From an uncultured Clostridia bacterium (GTDB lineage: Bacteria; Bacillota; Clostridia; Oscillospirales; Acutalibacteraceae), in the NCBI GenBank assembly GCA_946405565.1, contig CAMJHU010000106.1, forward strand, positions 1-6,865: a stretch of 6,865 nucleotides of DNA. The letters are read 5' to 3'. Below the pieces are notes generated by a model, which made no database searches, was not told the DNA's origin, and saw only the letters and a program-made list of their open reading frames with translations. Numbering within the stretch: the first letter of the stretch is position 1; each line of letters starts with the position of its first letter. The translations under genes were made by a program, and so were the position numbers. Below are positions 1 through 6,200 of this stretch, piece after piece.

Positions 1-259
1 AATCCCCGTCGCGCTGATTTACCGCGTGATGCCTTCGTCACTCTATGACAGCGGCTGGCGGTTCTTCACCGGCACCGAGAGCGATGAGTACCTTGCCAAT
101 TCCCGCTGCAATGGCGTCTATGACCTCAACACCGTGGTCAATTACTGCCCCGACACGCTCGAATTACTGGACGCCCCCCCTTACACGGCTTTCTGCCGCA
201 ATGACGACGGCGATTGGGTCAACATCTCTTCACAGGTAGACTGGCGGCAGTGGGCATGA
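1..259 (+). CDS. DUF2185 / Imm33-like protein, 3' end (partial)
   Basis: The frame is open from the window edge to a TGA at 257-259 and gives the last 85 residues of a protein whose start lies outside. The visible part carries the pattern that I associate with the DUF2185 family (also classed as Imm33-like): a DSGWRFFTGTESDEYL stretch, then a YDLNTVVNYCPDTLELLD stretch, then a short PPYTAFCRND segment and an acidic, Trp-rich tail. The family is a small alpha+beta fold; some members are predicted immunity proteins of polymorphic toxin systems, but many sit alone with no known role. No toxin gene is visible here, so immunity function is not supported by context. No membrane segment is seen in the visible part. 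It is followed by a hairpin terminator and converges on acpP. Family assignment is from memory of the motif pattern. Confidence 0.75.
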   Translation, partial: IPVALIYRVMPSSLYDSGWRFFTGTESDEYLANSRCNGVYDLNTVVNYCPDTLELLDAPPYTAFCRNDDGDWVNISSQVDWRQWA

Positions 260-279
260 CCGCTGTTTTGAAAAAAACA

Positions 280-328
280 AAAATACCGTCGATGCGGGCG
301 CTTGTATGGCGCCGGTCGGCGGTATTTT
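280..328. terminator. Bidirectional rho-independent terminator between the DUF2185 gene and acpP
   Basis: AAAATACCG at 280-288 pairs exactly with CGGTATTTT at 320-328. The pairing continues inward through TCGAT/GTCGG with G-U wobbles and a GC-rich inner stem up to a short loop around 302-308. On the - strand the hairpin is followed by a long U-rich run (complement of 271-283), so it is a textbook terminator for acpP, whose stop is about 40 bases upstream. On the + strand the run after the stem is only four T plus a T-rich patch, which makes it a weaker terminator for the DUF2185 gene. Confidence 0.85.
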
Positions 329-369
329 GATGTTTACTTTCCCGCTTTTGCTGTAACGAGCGACAGGGA

Positions 370-597
370 TTACGCATTGGCTTCGATGAACTTGACAAGA
401 GCGCCCACCGTGGTGAGGTTTTCGACTTCGGATTCGTCTACCTGCATATCGAATTCGTCGCCAAGGGTCATCATCAGCTCCATGACGTCGAGCGAATCCG
501 CGCCCAAATCTTCCTGAATATGGGTTTCCATTGTGATGGAATCCTCCTCCACGTCGAACTGATCGGCGAGAATCGCCTTTACCTTTTCAAATACCAC
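370..597 (-). CDS. acpP: Acyl carrier protein
   Basis: This is the small acidic carrier of type II fatty-acid synthesis: it holds growing acyl chains on a 4'-phosphopantetheine arm and acts in the cytoplasm. The 75-residue product has the family's usual length. The attachment site is the invariant GADSLD motif, with the modified serine at residue 35, followed by the acidic helix-II segment VMELMMTLGDEFD that contacts partner enzymes. I chose the GTG at 597-595 because a near-perfect AGGAGGTG lies at 611-604, six bases upstream. The longer open frame begins at a GTG at 606 that overlaps this ribosome binding site and is very unlikely to be used. The gene stands alone, with its own promoter upstream and a terminator downstream. 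No other fab genes are nearby. It diverges from aroE. An ACP for another pathway is possible but the sequence is that of a housekeeping AcpP. Confidence 0.96.
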   Translation of the reverse strand: MVFEKVKAILADQFDVEEDSITMETHIQEDLGADSLDVMELMMTLGDEFDMQVDESEVENLTTVGALVKFIEANA

Positions 598-603
598 AAA
601 AAG

Positions 604-611
604 CACCTCCT
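604..611 (-). promoter_or_regulatory. Ribosome binding site deciding the acpP start
   Basis: On the - strand this reads AGGAGGTG, almost fully complementary to the 16S rRNA tail, and lies six bases before the GTG at 597. It overlaps the more upstream in-frame GTG at 606, which rules that codon out as the main start. Confidence 0.9.
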
Positions 612-624
612 TTTTTTCAATTCA

Positions 625-691
625 CGCTCCATCGTCAGGAGCGAAAACGTGACGGTTCGTTCCAAAATTCCACGCAAATCCACAAGGATTT
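625..691 (-). other. Two small hairpins in the acpP 5' leader
   Basis: Two perfect six-base inverted repeats lie in the untranslated leader implied by the acpP promoter. CGCTCC (625-630) pairs with GGAGCG (638-643) over a seven-base loop, and AAATCC (676-681) pairs with GGATTT (686-691) over a four-base loop. Neither is followed by a U-run in either direction, so they do not look like terminators. They may stabilise the transcript or act as protein sites; no known riboswitch class is recognised. Confidence 0.4.
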
Positions 692-694
692 CGG

Positions 695-723
695 TTGCAT
701 TTGTCCGTCGGGTGTGCTACACT
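695..723 (+). promoter_or_regulatory. Weak candidate promoter for the aro genes
   Basis: TTGCAT at 695-700 is separated by 17 bases from TACACT at 718-723, and a TG pair one base before the -10 gives an extended -10 element. The -35 is poor (three of six matches), so this rests mainly on the extended -10 and on position. If real, aroE has a leader of roughly 170 bases that would overlap the acpP leader on the opposite strand. Confidence 0.3.
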
Positions 724-769
724 GTTACTGTTGACAAAACACCCCTCACGGCAACCGGTCACTACTAAA

Positions 770-798
770 ATATTATTAGCATCGATACGATTTGTCAA
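770..798 (-). promoter_or_regulatory. Sigma-A-type promoter for acpP
   Basis: On the - strand a perfect TTGACA (-35, 798-793) is followed by a 17-base spacer and TAATAT (-10, 775-770). The predicted start near 763 leaves a leader of about 165 bases before the acpP GTG. The spacer contains an imperfect palindrome around ATCGAT (779-788). I compared the region with the FapR operator consensus as I remember it and saw no convincing match. Confidence 0.6.
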
Positions 799-805
799 TA
801 TGTTT

Positions 806-873
806 CAGCCAATTCTCCCCGAATATTTACGGTTTATTTTCATTTTGGCTGTCACCGCATCTTAGAGCCAAAA
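806..873 (+). promoter_or_regulatory. aroE leader with mutually exclusive inverted repeats
   Basis: Three short segments can pair in two alternative ways. CAGCCAA (806-812) is complementary to TTGGCTG (845-851). TTTTGGCT (843-850) is perfectly complementary to AGCCAAAA (866-873), leaving a 15-base loop. The middle segment is shared, so only one hairpin can form at a time. The second hairpin ends about 12 bases before the aroE ribosome binding site and lacks a following U-run, so if it regulates anything it would act on translation or RNA stability rather than as a classic terminator. Confidence 0.35.
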
Positions 874-899
874 AAGAACGCAAAAAAAGGATGATCCCT

Positions 900-1751
900 A
901 TGTCTACCAAACAATTCGCCGTCATCGGACACCCGATCGGACACACCATGTCCCCGTTTATTCACACCGCGCTGTTCCGGCAGAACGGCATTGACGCGGT
1001 GTACGGCGTGCAGGATATCGACCCCGCTGCCCTCGATACCGAGATACCCCGCCTGCTGCGGGAACTGGACGGCTTCAATGTCACCATTCCCTTCAAATCC
1101 GCCGTCATCCCCTATCTCGATGCCATAGAAGGCGCGGCGAAGGAATACGGCTCGGTCAATACCGTGCGCTGTGCCGACCGTTCGGGACGCACCACCGACC
1201 CCACGGGCTTTGTGCGGGCATTGGCGGCGGCTGACATCGCGCTGACGGGACGGGTTGCCATACTCGGTGCAGGCGGCGTCTGCCGGGTCTTTGCGGGAGA
1301 AGCGGCAAGGGCGGGCTGTGAGCTGACCTTCGGCGTGCTGGAGAGCGATATGCCTGCCGCGCAGACCATTCTGGATGAGATACGGCAGTATCATCCCGAC
1401 ATCCAAGCGGAGATTGTGCGCATTGACACACTGAGCGGGGATTTCGATCTGCTGGTCAACGCCACACCCGTGGGTATGTATCCCAGAACCGACGCTATGG
1501 CAGTCAGCGCGGCTTTGCTGCCCCACTGCAAAGCCGTGTTCGACGCGGTGTACAATCCCGAAGAAACATTGCTGCTCCGGACGGCAAAGGAAGCAGGCTG
1601 CAAGACACAGGGCGGTATGCCCATGTTGGTGTGGCAGGCGGCTGCGGCGCAGGAAATCTGGCTGGATGTGAGCTTTAATCCCGACGAAGTAAACAAGGTC
1701 ATCGGGGAAGCGACGGCGGAAATGAACCGGCATTTCGGTTCGGGACAATAA
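900..1751 (+). CDS. aroE: Shikimate dehydrogenase
   Basis: It reduces 3-dehydroshikimate to shikimate, the fourth step of the shikimate pathway to aromatic amino acids, in the cytoplasm. The 283-residue length is normal. The substrate domain opens with GHPIGHTMSPFIH (residues 10-22); the catalytic lysine is K66 in NVTIPFK, with N87 in GSVNTV and the catalytic aspartate D100 in TTDPTGF. The nucleotide-binding loop is GAGGVCR (123-129), followed by NATPVGM (187-193) and the C-terminal PMLVWQAA segment with Q246. The ATG at 900 has AAGGA eight bases upstream and starts right at the family's first strand; the frame upstream to 792 lacks family sequence. Oddities: the first serine of the usual SxS substrate motif is threonine (T16), the N of NTD is T99, and the NRT motif that normally holds the NADPH phosphate is absent (residues 144-150 read FGVLESD). 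A quinate/shikimate dehydrogenase variant or altered NAD(P) preference is possible. aroK lies downstream. Confidence 0.94.
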   Translation: MSTKQFAVIGHPIGHTMSPFIHTALFRQNGIDAVYGVQDIDPAALDTEIPRLLRELDGFNVTIPFKSAVIPYLDAIEGAAKEYGSVNTVRCADRSGRTTDPTGFVRALAAADIALTGRVAILGAGGVCRVFAGEAARAGCELTFGVLESDMPAAQTILDEIRQYHPDIQAEIVRIDTLSGDFDLLVNATPVGMYPRTDAMAVSAALLPHCKAVFDAVYNPEETLLLRTAKEAGCKTQGGMPMLVWQAAAAQEIWLDVSFNPDEVNKVIGEATAEMNRHFGSGQ

Positions 1752-1755
1752 TTAG

Positions 1756-1771
1756 CCGCGCAGCGGCGCGG
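1756..1771. repeat. Inverted repeat 1 of the aroE-aroK intergenic cluster
   Basis: CCGCGC (1756-1761) pairs with GCGCGG (1766-1771) over a four-base AGCG loop, starting four bases after the aroE stop. There is no following U-run, so it is not a normal intrinsic terminator. It may protect the 3' end of aroE mRNA or belong to an intergenic repeat family. Confidence 0.55.
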
Positions 1772-1778
1772 GGTGCAG

Positions 1779-1800
1779 TAGCTGTCGCTAGCGACAGCTA
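1779..1800. repeat. Perfect 22-base palindrome
   Basis: TAGCTGTCGCT is followed directly by its exact reverse complement, giving a 22-base perfect palindrome with no spacer. It could be extruded as a hairpin, be a site for a dimeric DNA-binding protein, or be part of a dispersed repeat element. Nothing in the window says which. Confidence 0.75.
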
Positions 1801-1813
1801 AGGCAGACGCCAC

Positions 1814-1837
1814 CGGCAGGCAGGCTTTAGCCTGCCG
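1814..1837. repeat. Inverted repeat 3 of the aroE-aroK intergenic cluster
   Basis: CGGCAGGC (1814-1821) pairs with GCCTGCCG (1830-1837). An alternative register pairs GGCAGGCT (1819-1826) with AGCCTGCC (1829-1836), because GGCAGG overlaps itself as a short direct repeat. It is GC-rich with no U-run after it on either strand. It is the third hairpin within about 80 bases. Confidence 0.6.
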
Positions 1838-1857
1838 AGCGAATCGCGCCAAGATAT

Positions 1858-1950
1858 ACAACGGGGAAAGGCGAATCCAGACAAGGAATCCCCCAAAAGC
1901 AAAACCAGCCCTGACACACAACGGGAAAGGGCGAATTCCACAGAAAGGAA
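1858..1950 (+). repeat. Imperfect 31-33 base direct repeat upstream of aroK
   Basis: The segments at 1858-1888 and 1918-1950 align along their length. Both begin ACAACGGG, continue through an AAAGG..CGAAT core, then CCA, and end in AAGGAA; they differ by small insertions and substitutions. The start points are 60 bases apart. The second copy supplies the aroK ribosome binding site (AAGGAAG, nine bases before the TTG), so the first copy looks like a duplicated translation-initiation region without a gene attached. Confidence 0.55.
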
Positions 1951-1960
1951 GAAACATCCA

Positions 1961-2470
1961 TTGAATAAAAATATTGTGCTGTTCGGCTTTATGGGCTGCG
2001 GCAAAAGTACGGTGGGCAGCGAACTGGCAAAACAGACCGGTCGGGAACTGATCGACACCGACAGTCTCATCGAACAGGAAGAAGGCATGAGCATTACCGA
2101 TATCTTCCGCGTGTACGGGGAGGACTACTTCCGCGACCGGGAACATGAAATCTGTGAACGTCTGTCGGAACGCACACGGCTGATCATTTCGGCAGGGGGC
2201 GGCGCGCTGACCTTCCGGCGGAATGTGGAAACCCTTCGCAAAGGCTGTATGCTGGTACTCATCGACGTAACGCCGGAGGTCATTTATGAACGTCTGAAAG
2301 AAGACACCACCCGTCCGCTGCTGCAATGTGAGGATAAGCTGGGCGCCATCCGGACTTTGTACGCCAGGCGGGACAGTCTGTACCGTTCCGCCGCCGATAT
2401 CGTAGTCAACGGCAGCCAGCCCAAGGGCTATGTGGCACTCGACATCATGAAGGCAACCGGCATACTGTAG
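1961..2470 (+). CDS. aroK: Shikimate kinase
   Basis: It phosphorylates shikimate at the 3-hydroxyl with ATP, the step directly after AroE. The 169-residue length is typical of the single-domain enzyme. The Walker A motif is GFMGCGKST (residues 9-17). D34 in DTD binds shikimate and magnesium, R59 in YFRDRE and the GGG loop (80-82) bind shikimate, TRPLL (118-122) with R119 is the lid, and YARRDSLYRSAAD near residues 130-145 is the C-terminal nucleotide-contact segment. The start is a TTG: GGAAG lies nine bases before it, and starting there puts the Walker A motif at the usual distance from the N terminus, with no ATG in frame before it. It is separated from aroE by 209 non-coding bases, unusually far for genes of one pathway and strand, and is followed 66 bases later by an unrecognised gene, probably in the same transcript. 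Confidence 0.96.
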   Translation: MNKNIVLFGFMGCGKSTVGSELAKQTGRELIDTDSLIEQEEGMSITDIFRVYGEDYFRDREHEICERLSERTRLIISAGGGALTFRRNVETLRKGCMLVLIDVTPEVIYERLKEDTTRPLLQCEDKLGAIRTLYARRDSLYRSAADIVVNGSQPKGYVALDIMKATGIL

Positions 2471-2475
2471 AAATG

Positions 2476-2509
2476 AATAGTGAATGGTGAAGAATCAATA
2501 GTGAAGAAT
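2476..2509 (+). repeat. Short interlocking direct repeats after aroK
   Basis: AATAGTGAA occurs at 2476-2484 and 2497-2505, and GTGAAGAAT at 2487-2495 and 2501-2509. This makes an A+G-rich, low-complexity stretch unlike the GC-rich genes on either side. It resembles slipped-strand duplications in short intergenic spacers. It lies just before the ribosome binding site of the next gene. Confidence 0.5.
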
Positions 2510-2536
2510 GATTGGTTGAGGGGGGAACACGTTTGT

Positions 2537-3151
2537 ATGGAAAACCTGCTGGGATTGCGATGGGGCGGCGCTGGCGTGGTATATGACGGACAGCAGATTG
2601 AAATATGCTCGCTGACTTCACGGGTGGCGCTGCGGTATCTGGCGGATCATTATCCTGTGACATTGAATCAGGTGGTGTTTCCCTATGCGGACCGGCTGTC
2701 GCTGTCGGGCAAGCCCGGCTCCGAGAGCACACAGCTTTTCGGCACCCATCTGATACTGCGCAATGTGGCGGAAAAGGCTGTCGCGGAAGCGCTGTCGGAA
2801 GGGCTTTCGGCAACGGCAGCCGCGGACGGCGATTGGCAGCCGGATGTGGTGGTGCATCATTTCGGTATGTCCGAGGGCTGCGCGGCGGCGGAAGAAATTG
2901 CCGCGTTTCTGGAATGTTCCTGCGACGGTACGACGGTCGGTGATTTCGCGGGTATGCTCGGCGGCTTTCTCCCCCACTGGCGGATACGCGAAGCCGCCAA
3001 GGAATTTGCCTCCTTCTCCGAGATGGCTTACCGCGTCACCAAGGGCGGCGTGTACGGTCTGGCGGGCGGGGCGCTGCTGCTGCACGACGGACTGGCTTCC
3101 GACGTCATCGACCGGGTGCGGGACGTCTGCTGGCAGAAGACCGGCGTATAG
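2537..3151 (+). CDS. Protein of unknown function downstream of aroK
   Basis: I do not recognise this 204-residue protein. The ATG at 2537 follows a G-rich ribosome binding site (GAGGGGGG, 2518-2525); an in-frame GTG at 2480 would add 19 residues from a repeat-like spacer and has no good binding site. The N terminus (LLGLRWGGAGVVYDGQQIEI) looks like a beta hairpin. The middle is Ala/Glu-rich and probably helical. A VVVHHFGMSEGC segment lies near residues 110-121, and a Gly-rich hydrophobic stretch GGVYGLAGGALLLHDG near residues 170-185 is too short and too interrupted by charge to be a clear membrane segment. There are five cysteines, two in an ECSCDG cluster, but no recognisable metal-binding pattern. 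There is no signal peptide. Codon use and GC match the neighbours, and the frame is intact to the TAG at 3149-3151, so it looks like a real gene. It is probably cotranscribed with aroK and ends at a strong terminator. Confidence 0.75.
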   Translation: MENLLGLRWGGAGVVYDGQQIEICSLTSRVALRYLADHYPVTLNQVVFPYADRLSLSGKPGSESTQLFGTHLILRNVAEKAVAEALSEGLSATAAADGDWQPDVVVHHFGMSEGCAAAEEIAAFLECSCDGTTVGDFAGMLGGFLPHWRIREAAKEFASFSEMAYRVTKGGVYGLAGGALLLHDGLASDVIDRVRDVCWQKTGV

Positions 3152-3168
3152 TGAATATTTTTTATATT

Positions 3169-3216
3169 AAAACGCCGTACAGGGAGCATCATTGTGATGT
3201 CTCTGTACGGCGTTTT
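3169..3216. terminator. Long-stemmed bidirectional terminator
   Basis: AAAACGCCGTACAG (3169-3182) pairs perfectly with CTGTACGGCGTTTT (3203-3216). Inside, GCATCA pairs with TGATGT over a three-base TTG loop, separated from the outer stem by a wobble, one pair and a bulge. On the + strand the stem ends in TTTTTCTCTTTC; on the - strand it ends in a run of T followed by an AT-rich tract. It serves the unknown gene from the left and mfd, whose stop is only six bases away, from the right. Confidence 0.93.
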
Positions 3217-3222
3217 TCTCTT

Positions 3223-6200
3223 TCAATTGTCCCCCTGTGTTTTGTCTTCTTTGAGCGCGTCGAGAATCTCGCGCAGATTACCGTCGGGAGAAAGATCGGG
3301 GTTGATTTTCACGGCATAATAGGGCGGCGTTTTGTCTACCACTGTTACACGTTTGGGCAGCTTGACCGACAGTCGGCTGAGTACGTCGAAATCCACCCGC
3401 TCGCAGTAGAGCAGATACCGTCCCTCGCCCTGCCGGATCTCCTTGATGCCTGCCGCCGCCGCACGGCTGCGCAGCTGCGACACGGTGATGAGTCCCATCA
3501 CCGACTTGGGCGGTTCCCCGAAGCGGTCGATGAGTTCGTCCACCGCCGCGGAAGCGTCTTCCTCACTGCGCACCGACGCGATCAGGCGATAGACCTCCAG
3601 CCGCAACTGGGAGGACTGAATATAGCTCTCCGGAATATGCGCCTCGATACGGATATCCACCAGACATTCGATGTCCTGCGCAAGGGGCGCTTCCCCCTTG
3701 ACCTTGCGGACAGCCGCGCCCAGCAGCTTCATATACATATCGTAGCCAACGCTCTCCACCTGTCCCGACTGGTCGCTGCCCAACAGATTGCCCGCGCCGC
3801 GAATCTGCAAATCGCGCATGGCAATCTTCATGCCGGAACCGAACTCCGTAAATTCCCGTATCGCTTCCAGACGCTTGCTGGCGGTTTCGGTGAGCGACTT
3901 AAAGGGCGGAACCGTCAGATAAGCATAGGCGCGGCGGGAACTGCGTCCCACTCTGCCGCGTATCTGATGCAGCTGCGCCAGACCGAAGTTGCAGGCGTTT
4001 TCGATGATGAGGGTGTTGCAGTTGGGAATATCCACGCCGGTTTCAATGATGGTGGTGCAGACCAGAATATCCGCCTCGTGATCCAGCAGCTTGCGCCAGA
4101 CCTCACTCAGCGCTTCCTCCGCCATCTGTCCGTGACCCACCACCACGCGCGCTTCGGGCGCCATTTTGGCGACACGGGCAGCGACAAGGTCGATGTCCTC
4201 CACGCGGTTGTGCAGATAAAAAACCTGACCGCCCCGGCGGAGTTCCCGGTGAATCGCCTCGGCAATCATTCCGTCGTCGTGGTCGATGATGTAGGTCTGG
4301 ACAGGGTGACGGTCCTGCGGCGGCTCGTTGAGAGAAGAAATATCGCGCAGACCGCTCATCGCCATATTCAGCGTGCGGGGAATGGGCGTGGCAGACAGCG
4401 TGAGAATGTCCACAGCGGGATAGCGTTCCTTGAAGCGTTCTTTCTGCGCGACGCCGAAGCGCTGTTCCTCGTCGATGACCGCCAGACCAAGGTCACGGAA
4501 TTCCACGTTTTTCTGAATCAGCTTATGCGTGCCGATGATGAGATCAATATCCCCGCGTTTGAGCCGCCGGAGAATCTCGGTCTGTTGTTTGGGCGTGCGG
4601 AAGCGGGAAAGTATCTCGATGCGGAAAGGATAGGCGTCAAACCGGCTGGCGGCAGTCTGGAAATGCTGCCACGCCAGAATGGTAGTCGGCACCAGAATCG
4701 CGCACTGCCGTCCCTCAATCATACACTTGAAGGCGGCGCGGAGGGCGACTTCGGTTTTGCCGAAGCCCACGTCGCCGCAGAGCAGACGATCCATCGGGGT
4801 GGCACGTTCCATGTCGTGCTTGATTTCCTCGACGGCTTTGAGCTGGTCAAAGGTTTCGGGATAGGCGAAACGGTCTTCAAATTCCCGCTGCCACTCGGTA
4901 TCCGCGTCAAAGGCATACCCCTCCGCCTGCATCCGTTCCGCGTAAATCTTCACCAGTTTGTCGGCAATATCTGCCACGTGCTTCTGCACACGCCGCTTCT
5001 GGCGCGCCCATTCGTCCGTGCCGAGGCGGTTGACCTTGACGGTGCCGTCCTCCCGTCCGCCGATATACTTGCTCACCATGTCGAGCTGGGTGATGGGGAC
5101 ATACAGCACGTCGCTTTTGGCATAATTAATGCGGATAAAGTCCTTGGTCACGCCGTCCGAGCGAATTTTCTCGATGCCGCCAAAGGTGCCGATGCCATAA
5201 GAGGAATGCACCACGTAATCGCCCGGGTGCAGCTCGTTGAGATTCTGTAAATCAAGAGCATTTTTGGCGCGCTTGCCTTTGGGTGTTTCGGCGGCGGGAT
5301 GGGAATAACGTCCCCATGACAATACCGCCAGTCCCACAGAGAGATATTCAAAGCCGCCCGAAAGTCCCCCCTCCGCCACGGTCACGCCCCGGAACAGCGG
5401 CAGTTGAGGTGCATTGTTCTGTGTAACGGGCAGACCGGCTTTCTGAATGTCGGTGTACAGCCCTTCACAGGAGCGCGGCGTGCCACCGAGCAGTATGACG
5501 GAGGTGCCGCCGTCCAGCATGGCTTTCAGTTCCTCGATGAGATCGGAGCCTTTGCCGTTCCACACCGGGTGCTGCCGGGCATTGATATTGACCAGCACCT
5601 GTAAATCAAAGGCATAGCCGCCGCGAGTGAAGGTTTCGAGATAGAGCGCGTGGGAGAGCTTCGCCATGAAATCCCCGTAGGACAGGGTGAAGGTGTCCAG
5701 CCCCTTGCAGAGAATCCCGCTTTCCATGAGGCTTTTAATTTCCTCGGTGAGCAGGGCTTCGCTGTTTTTCAGACGTTCCTGCACCGCGACGTGCTCGCTC
5801 ACGACAATCAACGCGCCTTGGGGCAGATAGTCAAAAATCGTGGCGGGTCGGTCGCAGAGCAGCGGCAGATAGCGGTCGGTCACGCCCTGAAAGACGCCGG
5901 CTTCCCAATCGTCCGCTTCCTTGAGCAGACGCTGCTGCGCCGTCTGCGAGGCTTTGCCCCGCAGCTTGGACGCGAGCGAACGCAGACGGGCGGCAAGGGC
6001 TGCCTTGTCCGAAACGACAAGCTCGGCGGCAGGCAGCAGCCCCACCGTTTCCACCGGTTCCAGACTGCGCTGGGTGTCGATGTCGAAGGAGCGGATCGTG
6101 TCCACGGTGTCGCCCCAGAATTCGGCGCGGATGGGGTGAGCCGCATCCGGCGGGAAAAAGTCGAGAATGCCGCCGCGAAGGGAGAACTGTCCCGCGCCTT

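Noticed and set aside
761..780. A possible FapR-type operator in the acpP promoter
   Set aside because: Only CTAA and TTAG ends are symmetric; the central bases do not fit the FapR consensus as I know it.
843..865. A T-box-like sequence (GGCTGTCACCGC) before aroE
   Set aside because: It resembles part of the T-box consensus, but there is no recognisable stem I or specifier loop, the flanking pairing is wrong for an antiterminator, and no terminator with a U-run follows.
792..899. A 36-residue N-terminal extension of AroE
   Set aside because: The extra sequence covers the leader hairpins, has no family similarity and no binding site at its start. The ATG at 900 has a good ribosome binding site and family-like length.
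1755..1840. An intrinsic terminator or CRISPR-like array after aroE
   Set aside because: The inverted repeats differ from one another, have no regular spacers and none is followed by a U-run, so neither interpretation fits.
852..2326. Two long - strand frames opposite aroE and aroK (298 and 311 codons)
   Set aside because: Both are antisense to well-supported enzymes. One runs through the hairpin cluster in the non-coding gap, and neither resembles a known protein.
3151..5250. A 699-codon open frame on the + strand opposite mfd
   Set aside because: It lies entirely antisense to the conserved helicase and C-terminal domains of Mfd, matches no family, is rich in His, Arg and Gln as expected for the complement of a GC-rich gene, and would start inside the terminator region. 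Long antisense frames are common opposite GC-rich genes.
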